Shown here piece after piece: positions 53,682 through 62,386 of a stretch of DNA of 64,000 bases. Numbering within the stretch: the first letter of the stretch is position 1; each line of letters opens with the position of its first letter. The stretch lies in assembly GCF_009695775.1 (NCBI RefSeq), contig NZ_VUNG01000017.1, positions 1-64,000 on the forward strand, in the 5' to 3' direction. Source of the stretch: Hallella mizrahii (GTDB lineage: Bacteria > Bacteroidota > Bacteroidia > Bacteroidales > Bacteroidaceae). The notes beneath the pieces were generated by a model. That model worked only from the letters and a program-made list of their open reading frames with translations, was not told where the DNA came from and did not search any database. A program made the translations under genes and the position numbers.

Positions 53682-56630
53682 TTATAGCTTCACCACAACG
53701 CGGCTGCCATTGTACTTGACCAGTTTTCCTTTGACCGCATGGTCGATGTCAAGGCCTTGCGCATGTGTCGGACTGACAAGGATGACGTTGAACTTACGGT
53801 TCTTCAGCATACCATTGAACGTACCTTTGCGGGCACCGATGGTCAGCGTATGCTGGCGCTCGTTCCATGTCATCGGGATGGTGGCGTAGCGTCCTTTCTC
53901 GTAGTTATAGTTAGTATTCTCGTCCTCATAGAGCGTGAAGCTGCCGTCACGACCGGCAAAGACATAGAGATCGATGGTCTCCGCAGGCTTCTCGTCACTC
54001 CATTCCATTTCCGGACCCAGTGGCAGCAGGCTACCCTCGGGCACAAAGACCGGTATACGCTCCAGCGGTGCGTCGGCCGTAATGGTCTGTCCGCCATCGT
54101 AGTGCTTGCCTGAGAGCAGGTCATACCAACCACGCTGAGCGGGCAGATAGACCTCACGGCTACGTGCCTGGTACTTCGCCACGGGGCAAGCCATGAGCGA
54201 GGGACCGAACATCCACTGGTCCTTGACATTGTAGACCTTATCGTCGCCATTGAAGTCCATCACCAGCGCACGCATCATCGTGTAGTCACTGAAGTGCACG
54301 GCACCGGCAAGCGAATAGATATAGGGCATCAGACGATAGCGCAGACGGTCGTACCATACAATGGCCTTGTAGGCAGGATGTGACTCCGGGGCTATGTTCC
54401 ACACCTCACGCAAAGGCCACTGGCCATGCGTGCGGTAGAGCGGAATGAAGCATCCAAACTCATTCCAGCGGGTCTGCAACTCACGCCACTCCTTCAAGTC
54501 AGCGTTTTCCTCACCGGTTTTGTCGTAGAGCTGTTGGGCTTTGACATATCGGTTCTCCACCGAGAAGCCACCCTGATCCATGCCCCAGAAGGGCAGTCCA
54601 GCCAGGTTGTAGTTCAGTCCGGCTGTCATCTGCGCGCGCATGTCTTCCCACCGTGTGCCGATGTCGCCGCTCCACGTAGCTGTGGAGAATCGCTGTTCAC
54701 CGGCGAAGCCACTACGTGTGAGCAGGAAGACACGCTGGTTGGGGTTCACCTCGCGCTGTCCGTTGTAGATAGCATCGGCGTTGACGAGCGAGTAAGCGTT
54801 GAAATATTCCGTCGTAGAGCCCAAAGCAGTCGATCCGCTCAGAGCCTTGCGGTACCACATCGGCGTGCAGTCGCGCACGTTAGGCTCCGAGGCGTCCATC
54901 CACCAGGCATCGATACCGTGGTGATATTTGGTATAGAGATTCTCATCCATCTGCCGCCAGAACATCTTGCGGGCACCTTCGGCATAGGCATCGTAGAACG
55001 AGTTCATATAGCCGGGGCCCACCCAGTCACGGATGGAATCAGCGATACTCTGATGATACATCCATCCTTTGGCATCGAGTTCCTGGTAGTTCTTCGTGTT
55101 GGGGTAGAACTTTGGCCATACCGAGATCATGAAGCGTCCGTGCATCTGATGTACGCTGTCGAGCATCGCCTGCGGATTGGGATAGCGCGAAGCCTCGAAC
55201 TGGTGACTGCCCCATTGGTCGTCGGCCCAGTAGTTCCAGTCCTGCACGATGTTGTCAACAGGGATATGGCGGCGACGGAACTCCGCGAGCGTCTGCTCAA
55301 TGTCGCCGCTGGTCTTGTAGCGCTCGCGGCTCTGCCAGAATCCCAAAGCCCACTTGGGCAGCACCTGCGCCTTACCCGTCAGCGTGCGATAGCCGTGGAT
55401 GACCTCGTCAACGGTGTTTCCGGCAATGAAGTAATAGTCGAGATCCTTGGCCATCTCGCTCCATACGGTCAACTGCTGCTGGCGTTGCTCACTGCGTGGA
55501 GGCGCTACTCTCAGTGCGCAATACGACACATCGCCGTCAGGCAACCAGTCGATGAGCAGCTTCACCTTCTGTCCTGCTCTCATCGGAACGTTGAACCGGC
55601 ACGCATTGGGGTTCCATGCCTGCCGCCAATGTTCGGGCACTACCTCCTTGCCGTCGATGTACACTTTGGTATATCCGGCGTAGTAGAGATTGAAATGATA
55701 GTTGTTATCAACAGGTGCCTCGAGGTATCCTTCATAGGTCACATGGGCGCCGTTGAGCTTGAAACCGGCAGGCAAATGACTCACGTCGCCATCGCTGTTG
55801 CGCTTCAATGCCAAGGCAGGCAGGCTCACCTCGTAGCAGATGCTGTCCTCAGCGCGTGTGATGGTCTTGCCGTCGCGGTCGGTGTAGGTACCGGTAAGGT
55901 TTCCTGCCACACCATTCTTGTCATAGAGGCGGAAAGCGCGGTTCAGCGGCAGGTTCTCACCGGGGTTGCCGAAGCGGCAATAGCTGTAGCTGTCCCACAG
56001 GATGCCATAGCCTTTGTTGCTCACCACAAAGGGCACGCTGACCTTGGTGTTGTACTGATAGAGTTCCTCGTTCAGCCCCTTCATGTTCAGCTCGTTGGCC
56101 TGGTGCTGTCCGAGTCCATAGAGTGCTTCGCCTTTGTTGTCGGCGAAGCGCAACAGCCACGTCCATCCATGCTTTTGCACGTCAGTGAGATGGCTGTCCA
56201 CCCCAATCTCGCGCTCAGGCACCGTATAGGGAAAAAGCTGTTTACCGCCGGTGTCCTCAGCGAGGATCTGCTTGCCGTTCTCGTCGTAGAAACGGACGAG
56301 TCCCGTCTGCTTGTCGACTTTCGCCACTACCGCCGACGTGTTGATCTTCACGTCGCGGCTGTCCTCCGATACCGAGTAACTGAAGGCAGGCTGTGGCTGT
56401 TTCACGATGATGAGACTCTGCTTCTCAGGGAAAGCCTTTTCGCGGGTAGCCTCCACGCGGATGATCTTCTTGCCGATGACCTGCAGGCGCACCCATTGCG
56501 GATCATTAGGACCAGGATGGGCTACCTCCACAGTGACAAAGTTGCCGCTGCGCGTAAACGACGCCGCTGACAAGCCCATGCTGGAGAGCAGCATCAGGGC
56601 GGCTATCAGATATTTGTGATGAATGTGCAT
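53682..56630 (-). CDS. GH31 glycosidase with PA14 insert, probable alpha-xylosidase
   Basis: This 982-residue secreted enzyme would remove alpha-linked sugars from oligosaccharide ends. A signal peptide (ends GLSAAS) and a GH31 N-terminal beta domain come first. A PA14 module (about residues 275-378) is inserted before the catalytic barrel. The nucleophile is Asp579 in AWWMDASEP and the acid/base is Asp656 in TWSGDIGTR. PA14-bearing GH31 enzymes such as Cellvibrio CjXyl31A are alpha-xylosidases acting on xyloglucan pieces, and the neighbouring GH5 supports that. Alpha-glucosidase activity remains possible. It is the last gene of the locus, 49 nt after GH5. Confidence 0.88.
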   Translation of the reverse strand: MHIHHKYLIAALMLLSSMGLSAASFTRSGNFVTVEVAHPGPNDPQWVRLQVIGKKIIRVEATREKAFPEKQSLIIVKQPQPAFSYSVSEDSRDVKINTSAVVAKVDKQTGLVRFYDENGKQILAEDTGGKQLFPYTVPEREIGVDSHLTDVQKHGWTWLLRFADNKGEALYGLGQHQANELNMKGLNEELYQYNTKVSVPFVVSNKGYGILWDSYSYCRFGNPGENLPLNRAFRLYDKNGVAGNLTGTYTDRDGKTITRAEDSICYEVSLPALALKRNSDGDVSHLPAGFKLNGAHVTYEGYLEAPVDNNYHFNLYYAGYTKVYIDGKEVVPEHWRQAWNPNACRFNVPMRAGQKVKLLIDWLPDGDVSYCALRVAPPRSEQRQQQLTVWSEMAKDLDYYFIAGNTVDEVIHGYRTLTGKAQVLPKWALGFWQSRERYKTSGDIEQTLAEFRRRHIPVDNIVQDWNYWADDQWGSHQFEASRYPNPQAMLDSVHQMHGRFMISVWPKFYPNTKNYQELDAKGWMYHQSIADSIRDWVGPGYMNSFYDAYAEGARKMFWRQMDENLYTKYHHGIDAWWMDASEPNVRDCTPMWYRKALSGSTALGSTTEYFNAYSLVNADAIYNGQREVNPNQRVFLLTRSGFAGEQRFSTATWSGDIGTRWEDMRAQMTAGLNYNLAGLPFWGMDQGGFSVENRYVKAQQLYDKTGEENADLKEWRELQTRWNEFGCFIPLYRTHGQWPLREVWNIAPESHPAYKAIVWYDRLRYRLMPYIYSLAGAVHFSDYTMMRALVMDFNGDDKVYNVKDQWMFGPSLMACPVAKYQARSREVYLPAQRGWYDLLSGKHYDGGQTITADAPLERIPVFVPEGSLLPLGPEMEWSDEKPAETIDLYVFAGRDGSFTLYEDENTNYNYEKGRYATIPMTWNERQHTLTIGARKGTFNGMLKNRKFNVILVSPTHAQGLDIDHAVKGKLVKYNGSRVVVKL

Positions 56631-56679
56631 AATGGTATTTAGATGATGATTGTATTGCTATTGCTCAAGGACAAGCATC

Positions 56680-58128
56680 TTAGTCCTTGACATATTTCTT
56701 ACCTTGAAACAAGTAGATGCCCTTCGGCAGACTGGTCTCCCGAAAATTGCTCACATGGCTTTTGACGACACGCCCACAGAGGTCATAGACGGTGCCCTCA
56801 CTGCTTTTCTCAGCAGAAACAAGGCTGATGGATGTCGTAGACGGTGCCGGATAAGTACCCTCGTAGTCTTCCTTTGCCTCTCTGGCGCCTGCTGTGATGC
56901 CGTCCAAATCAAACTGGTCAAAGACAGATCCGTCGCGACGGTTGACGATGGTCATCGTGTTGGAACCCGTGGCGTTGGTATCCCACACAAAGGGGATGAC
57001 GCCGTCCTGCATAGCCTCAGCGGTGACCAATTGATACCAGTATTGCCGACTCTCGTCGTGGTTGGATTGTGTGCCCTCCGAAGAGGACAACGTACGATGA
57101 ATGGCACCGTACTCTCCGAGGATGATAGGGTAGCCCTTGTCGACAAAGGCAGCGTTGAGACTGGCGAAACTGTTCTTGATCGACTGTTCCTCCTGCGCGT
57201 TGGATATGTGGGAGGCCCGCTTTGGACCGTGTTCCACCCAATAGTAATAGGCCGTCTTCGCATCCGTGTTCTGACAGAAGTTATACGGGTCGTAGCTGTG
57301 GATCTCTACCATCAGCCGGTCCTTGGCCGTGTCGTTGATGCGGCTGGCATCGAAGTACTTCACCGTGTGTCCAATATTTGTCATCGGTCCCTGCACCACG
57401 AGGACGCGTTTGGCATTGTTGCCGCCCGTAGCACGGACAGCGTCTACAAAGACATTCTCATATTCGATCAGCCGATCTGTGAACTTCTTGAGATCAGCGT
57501 CGGACGGACTCCACTGGTTGGTCAGCATCAACTTGCCTTTGGCATCCGAGCTTCCACCGCCCACGCCCGGCTCGTTGAGTCCGGCAAAGATCACCCGCTC
57601 GTCATAGTCCTTGAGCGCATTGGCGATGTTGGTCCACAGTTTTCGGAGCTGTTCCTTCTTTGCGCTGACATCGGCTCCCGTGGTGAAACCGTCGTACTCC
57701 AGCCAGCCGCCGTCCCAATGGTCGTTGATGATGACATAGAGTCCGGCGTTGATACAGTAGTCGATGATCTCCTTGACACGGTTCATCCACGCCGGATCGA
57801 TGGTCATCGCCGCCTTGTCAGCAATATGTCCCATCACCCACGCACAGGGGATGCGCACGCTTTTGAAGCCCTGCGCCTTGACGGCATCGAGGACCTGCTG
57901 CGTGGTCTTGGTCGGTTGCCACTCCGTTTCGGAGGCTGTACCGGCGACGGCTGTGAAATTGTTGTCATAGCTTCCGGCCTCCAGCGTGTTGCCGAGGTTC
58001 CATCCAGGAGCCATATAGTGTGCCATCTGTGCGGCAGTGAGATCCATCGTCTTCATGCCGGGATGATCCTGGGCAAAGGCAGTGGTGAGAGAGCCTGCAA
58101 GGAGCAGGGCGAGATAGAGTTTCTTCAT
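56680..58128 (-). CDS. GH5 endoglucanase-like enzyme with type IX sorting tail
   Basis: This 482-residue secreted enzyme is likely an endo-beta-glucanase (cellulose-type or xyloglucan backbone). A signal peptide ends at TTAFAQ. The GH5 barrel shows GWNLGNTLEA, the acid/base Glu186 in FAGLNEPG and the nucleophile Glu339 in IILGEYGA, most like subfamily 4. The last 45 residues (VYDLCGRVV then LPKGIYLFQGKK) are a type IX secretion C-terminal sorting domain, so the enzyme probably reaches the cell surface that way. The start is set at ATG 58128 (MKKLYLALL), three codons after an alternative. Confidence 0.9.
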   Translation of the reverse strand: MKKLYLALLLAGSLTTAFAQDHPGMKTMDLTAAQMAHYMAPGWNLGNTLEAGSYDNNFTAVAGTASETEWQPTKTTQQVLDAVKAQGFKSVRIPCAWVMGHIADKAAMTIDPAWMNRVKEIIDYCINAGLYVIINDHWDGGWLEYDGFTTGADVSAKKEQLRKLWTNIANALKDYDERVIFAGLNEPGVGGGSSDAKGKLMLTNQWSPSDADLKKFTDRLIEYENVFVDAVRATGGNNAKRVLVVQGPMTNIGHTVKYFDASRINDTAKDRLMVEIHSYDPYNFCQNTDAKTAYYYWVEHGPKRASHISNAQEEQSIKNSFASLNAAFVDKGYPIILGEYGAIHRTLSSSEGTQSNHDESRQYWYQLVTAEAMQDGVIPFVWDTNATGSNTMTIVNRRDGSVFDQFDLDGITAGAREAKEDYEGTYPAPSTTSISLVSAEKSSEGTVYDLCGRVVKSHVSNFRETSLPKGIYLFQGKKYVKD

Positions 58129-58223
58129 ACAGATCAAATCAAATTATCCTATTACAAGTATATGAATGGACTGGCAACTATTGATAACGCGCCAGTCCAT
58201 TCCATATTATTCATTTTCTGAGA

Positions 58224-60332
58224 TTAATGGAGCTTTCCGGGAGTCTCCACGCTGTTGATGGTGACCTTGACCTTTGTGGGATCGACGAGATCCTTCCACA
58301 GGTTGTAGAGCTCAACAGACCACACCACAGCACCCTGGCACTCACCGGGCAGCGTAGCAAATACCGAGTAGGTGCCGTCGCCCGTGACTGTTGTGCGTCC
58401 GAAACTGCTGCCGCCCCAGTAAGAGGGACTCCAGTCGGGGTCGGCATAGCTCAGCTCTGTCTTGTAGCTCTTGGCGGCACCTGCCTTGAGATTTCCGTCA
58501 ATGCCCTTGATCGTGAAGTTGACAATCATATTGCCGGCGAAGTGGAGGCCAGAGGCGTCCACGCCATTCTGCTTGGTACTGCCATACTCGCTGTAGATCT
58601 CGATGCGTCCGTCGGTGTCTTTGTCGTCTTTGTTGACAAACTCAGTCTTGGAGAAGTCCATGCCCACGGTGGGGTCGGTGTCGAGCGCAATGTTCACGAT
58701 CTCAGCCTTCACCTTCGACGCATCGACGAGGTCGTTGGCGAGATTGTTGATGTCGATACAGAAGACGTTAGCACCATCGGCGGTCGCACCACCTGTCTCC
58801 ATCCAAACGGTGTAGGTACCGTCACCCGTGATGCGGGCATCATACTTGTCACCAGTGAGCCCGGACCAGTGAGACGGATCCCAGGAAGCGTCGGCATATT
58901 CCAGTCCTGCAATGTTTTCCTTAGCGGCTCCACTCTTGTAGTTGCCGTCGAGTCCACTGATCTTGAAGGTCACAGCCATGGTGTTGCTGAAACGGATAGA
59001 GGCGGGATCGATGACGGCATTGCCTTTCGTCTTACCGTACTCGCTGTAGATCTCAATGCGTATACGCCCGTTTTTCTCCAAGTCGCCAATATCGAGCTTA
59101 CCCGATCCGTTTGGCTTGAGCTCGGAATATGGGCGTACGGTGCGCAGGCAAACGCCATAGTGTCGCAGCGAGTTGCCGTTTTTCACGATGCCATTACCGT
59201 CGAAGGTCAGCGTGTTGGCATAGTTGCCGTCGACCTTGCTTGCGGTTCCGGTCCAGTAAAAAGCCTTGCCGTCGTTGATGATCTCCTTGCCGTCGCGGTA
59301 ACCGGTATAAGGCAGGAAGATGGAGTTTCCGTTGCTGGCAGTGAAGCGGATACCTTTCACGCCATTGACGGTATCGAAGGTTTTCTTGGTCTTCTCGATG
59401 AGTTCCTTGACCTGGTCGAGTGTCGGCATCTGAGAATAGAACGGGAACGAGCCGTCGATGTCGAGATTGTTGGTGAGGTCGAGTTCCGTGTTGGCGATGT
59501 CACCGGTGGAATAGTCAGCGTTGTCCTTGGAATACTGTTCGGCAGTCTTGTCGCCGTATCCGAAGTAAGCGCCCACGCCTTCCTCGCTCTCCGCGCCGAT
59601 GTTGCACTTCGCCCACGTGACGCTGAGTCCGAGATCGACATATTCCATCGTCTGCGTCTTGGTGGTGAGTTGCTTCACGGGACCGTATACATATCCGTCG
59701 CCTACCTTGACGAAAGCCTTATAATAATAGGTGGTGCCGGGCAGCAGCCCGCCCACTGTGGTAAGATCAAAGTCACGCGCATCGGAGAGCAGATCTTTGC
59801 TCATCCCTATCTTCATGCCTTTCTCCACCGTGCCAAGGCCTTCGAGTCCGGAAAAAGAGGCAGAGAAGGTAGCCTTGGTGTAGCTGATGTCAGTGGCGTC
59901 GAGTGTCTCGGCTTTGGCATCCGTGGCGACAAAGGTCTTCACCTCACCATATTTATATACCTTGTTCTGCAGGCAGACATAGGTGGCATAGTGGTAGGTA
60001 GTGCCGGTGTGGAGACCACTGAGACTGGCTCGGATGGTGTCGGCCGACAGTGAGCCGCGCACCTTGGTGCCGCCGGCGGTGGGATCGTCGGCTGTGGAAT
60101 ACATCACGCCGACCTCATAACTCGACGGATCGGCAGAGGAGAGATCATCGACGGTGCCATCGATGGCAGCGCTGACGGCCGTCACAGCGGCGTCGCCCGT
60201 GGTGATGGAGGTGACGATCGGCGTGGTCGACACCGAGTAGTTGTCATCGTCGGAACAGGAAGTGATGATGAGCGAAGAGGCCAGCAGTGAGGTGGCCATC
60301 ATCATCAGTCCGGGAAAATATTTCAATTTCAT
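58224..60332 (-). CDS. Surface lipoprotein with duplicated C-terminal module
   Basis: This 702-residue predicted surface glycan-binding lipoprotein has a lipobox Cys26 in LIITSCSDD. Two fibronectin III-like repeats (about 37-135 and 140-225) are followed by a domain opening with YVDLGLSVTWAKCNIG, a type widespread in Bacteroidota surface proteins. Two homologous modules (422-551 and 575-702) each begin IEIYSEYG and share GDGTYTVW/GDGTYSVF and DLVDASKV/DLVDPTKV. The duplicated modules may be carbohydrate-binding. No catalytic motif is recognised. It lies between another surface lipoprotein gene and GH5 in the glycan locus. Confidence 0.75.
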   Translation of the reverse strand: MKLKYFPGLMMMATSLLASSLIITSCSDDDNYSVSTTPIVTSITTGDAAVTAVSAAIDGTVDDLSSADPSSYEVGVMYSTADDPTAGGTKVRGSLSADTIRASLSGLHTGTTYHYATYVCLQNKVYKYGEVKTFVATDAKAETLDATDISYTKATFSASFSGLEGLGTVEKGMKIGMSKDLLSDARDFDLTTVGGLLPGTTYYYKAFVKVGDGYVYGPVKQLTTKTQTMEYVDLGLSVTWAKCNIGAESEEGVGAYFGYGDKTAEQYSKDNADYSTGDIANTELDLTNNLDIDGSFPFYSQMPTLDQVKELIEKTKKTFDTVNGVKGIRFTASNGNSIFLPYTGYRDGKEIINDGKAFYWTGTASKVDGNYANTLTFDGNGIVKNGNSLRHYGVCLRTVRPYSELKPNGSGKLDIGDLEKNGRIRIEIYSEYGKTKGNAVIDPASIRFSNTMAVTFKISGLDGNYKSGAAKENIAGLEYADASWDPSHWSGLTGDKYDARITGDGTYTVWMETGGATADGANVFCIDINNLANDLVDASKVKAEIVNIALDTDPTVGMDFSKTEFVNKDDKDTDGRIEIYSEYGSTKQNGVDASGLHFAGNMIVNFTIKGIDGNLKAGAAKSYKTELSYADPDWSPSYWGGSSFGRTTVTGDGTYSVFATLPGECQGAVVWSVELYNLWKDLVDPTKVKVTINSVETPGKLH

Positions 60333-60395
60333 GATAACTTGCTTTATAGTAACACTAACAATTGATGCTGGACCGTCAGCTGTTCCTCAAGCTGT

Positions 60396-60429
60396 GGAGG
60401 ACCGACGACTCACGTCGTCTTTGTCCTCC
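60396..60429 (-). other. Intercistronic hairpin in the PUL
   Basis: Nested arms GGAGGA/TCCTCC and GACGAC/GTCGTC form a stem between the two surface-lipoprotein genes, with no clear T run. It could lower expression of the downstream genes or stabilise an mRNA end. Confidence 0.5.
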
Positions 60430-60483
60430 CGAACTTGATGTATGAAGCCTAAATCCAATATCTATAAAAAAACAGAGCGGTCC

Positions 60484-62322
60484 TTATTTATGTGAACCAC
60501 GTGTGGCACGATGATGCGCTTTGGCATTGTCTGGTTTGACAAACGGCGCGCCAACGTCCATCTTCACTTCTACTGTCACCGAGAACGTCTTGGAGAAGCT
60601 GCATTGAGCGGCAAGTCCTGCCGAGGCTCCCCAAGGATTGACGATATAGCGACGTGCAGTAGATTCCTTGTCACCGACTCCCCGGTCAATGGCAGCGTCG
60701 TCGAAGGCAACGTCCTTGCCGTCGGCCTGAATGCTCTTCACCACGACATCGCAGTTAGGATGGTCACCGAGCAGTTTCTCTATATCGAGATAGACACCAT
60801 AGACATTGTTGCAACTGCCGTTGATGGTGAAGGTATAGGTACCGTCAGAGCCGTCTTTGACAAAGACGTCGTCGCTCTGCTGGAAGGTCCAACCCGCGTC
60901 AAAGAGGTGCAGACCACCTTTGTAGGTCTTGGCCACACCGGCGCGCACGACAGTCCACTGATAGCCCATGTACTGATAGAACTTACCCTGATCGTCGTAC
61001 TCCCGTGCTCCCCACACGATATTGTCCAGTCCGCCGGTCTGCGGATTGCAGTTGGTCTCCTGGCCGAATCCGAGGATACGCAGACTGCTTTCGTTGGTGG
61101 TCATCACGGCGCGTCCGTCCTTGCTGATGGCAAAGGTGGGCAGCGCGGGCGTGAAGGAGTAGATGCCATCCTTGCTCAGCGTGTAGGTGCCCTTGGTCTC
61201 GTTGCCGTCGGGAGCGGTGAACGTGTAGCTGTGGTTGCTGCTGTTCATCACGATGGTGACGTCCTCAAGGTTGTCGATAGCGTCGAAGGCCGTCACGCCC
61301 TTGGCCTTTCCGTCCTTGGTGTACCAGTCAAAGCCGGTGAGCTTGTAGGTGATGATGCGGTCGTTCTTCGGTTCCACGAAGTCCATCCAACCGTCTTCCA
61401 AGGTTGGGAAAACCTCCACCTCAGGAGCCTCGTAGTGGTCGGCATAGTCTTTCGATACGAAGTTGAAGCAGAGCCACCACTTGCCCTCGCCGGAGGTGTC
61501 AGGGTTGCGAAGGATGGCGAGACGCAGCTGGTTGTTGGTCAGCGTGACGATATGGATGTCTTTTTGCCATCCGACAGCGTCCTGACGGTCGTCCCATTTG
61601 GGCGAGTGGAGCAGCGGACAGTCGGTCAGGTTGAGCTTGTGATTGTCGAGATCGAGCAGATAAGTGCCTTTCTGAGCCTTGGCAACGCCATTGGGATCGT
61701 AAGTCACACTCTGCACGTTGGCACCATCCTTCAAGTCGAAGGTGATAGAACTCTTCATGAAGTTGCCCGACTCATCCTCGTGGTTGGCAGCGGGATCCCA
61801 GTTGCTCGTAAAGTTGTTCCACTCAGCATTGGTGGCCGAGGGATCGCCATAGGATACCTCGCCCGAGCAGAGTCCATAGTTTCCGTTGTCGGGAATCCAC
61901 GTCTTGCTCTGTCCGACACCACCGGTGAGCATGGTGTAGAGCTCGTTGTTGACAAAGTCGGCACAGAACTCATCGACGGTGAAGTGAGCAGTGTCGCCGT
62001 AGACATAGCCGCCACGCGTGTTCACACCGAAGAGCACGTCGTAGGTGCCGGGAAACGGAATCTTCAGCGTGACCTCTTTCTCCTGAGACCGGCCTTGCGG
62101 CTCAATCCAGTTGACCTGATAGCGGTCGGCCATCTGACTCTTCAAATACACGATGTTGGGGTTCTGACCGTCGTGGGTGATGGTATAGGCCTGTCCTTCG
62201 ACGAGATCAGCCGGCGTGACATCCTTGTCGCCGAGGTCGTAGTCATCGGGCGAGCACGCTGCCATGCCGAAGAGCATGAGTGCCGCCGCTGCTAAGGCAT
62301 AGATATAATGATTGATTTTCAT
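60484..62322 (-). CDS. Surface glycan-binding lipoprotein (SusE-position)
   Basis: This 612-residue lipoprotein has a signal with lipobox Cys23 in FGMAACSPDD. A PKD-like beta domain (about 40-120, with EVTLKIPFPGTYDVLF) is followed by several beta-rich segments with many Trp and Tyr residues. No catalytic signature is seen. It directly follows susD, the place where SusE/SusF or SGBP proteins are encoded, so a role in holding polysaccharide at the surface is likely. The start is set at ATG 62322 (MKINHYIYAL). The frame runs to 62400 but lacks a signal there. Confidence 0.75.
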   Translation of the reverse strand: MKINHYIYALAAAALMLFGMAACSPDDYDLGDKDVTPADLVEGQAYTITHDGQNPNIVYLKSQMADRYQVNWIEPQGRSQEKEVTLKIPFPGTYDVLFGVNTRGGYVYGDTAHFTVDEFCADFVNNELYTMLTGGVGQSKTWIPDNGNYGLCSGEVSYGDPSATNAEWNNFTSNWDPAANHEDESGNFMKSSITFDLKDGANVQSVTYDPNGVAKAQKGTYLLDLDNHKLNLTDCPLLHSPKWDDRQDAVGWQKDIHIVTLTNNQLRLAILRNPDTSGEGKWWLCFNFVSKDYADHYEAPEVEVFPTLEDGWMDFVEPKNDRIITYKLTGFDWYTKDGKAKGVTAFDAIDNLEDVTIVMNSSNHSYTFTAPDGNETKGTYTLSKDGIYSFTPALPTFAISKDGRAVMTTNESSLRILGFGQETNCNPQTGGLDNIVWGAREYDDQGKFYQYMGYQWTVVRAGVAKTYKGGLHLFDAGWTFQQSDDVFVKDGSDGTYTFTINGSCNNVYGVYLDIEKLLGDHPNCDVVVKSIQADGKDVAFDDAAIDRGVGDKESTARRYIVNPWGASAGLAAQCSFSKTFSVTVEVKMDVGAPFVKPDNAKAHHRATRGSHK

Positions 62323-62386
62323 AAAGCGTTTTCTGTTTAGTCCATTCTTTGTTGATGGTGAAAGAAAAATGTTTGCTGCCCCAGGA

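Noticed and set aside
54426..56570. 714-codon open frame antisense to the GH31 gene
   Set aside because: The GH31 catalytic residues and signal peptide are on the other strand. The antisense frame has no signal or known domain.
58227..62295. Two long plus-strand frames (608 and 594 codons) across the surface lipoproteins
   Set aside because: Both are antisense to genes with lipoprotein signals and repeated domains. Their products look like random His/Val-rich antisense translation.
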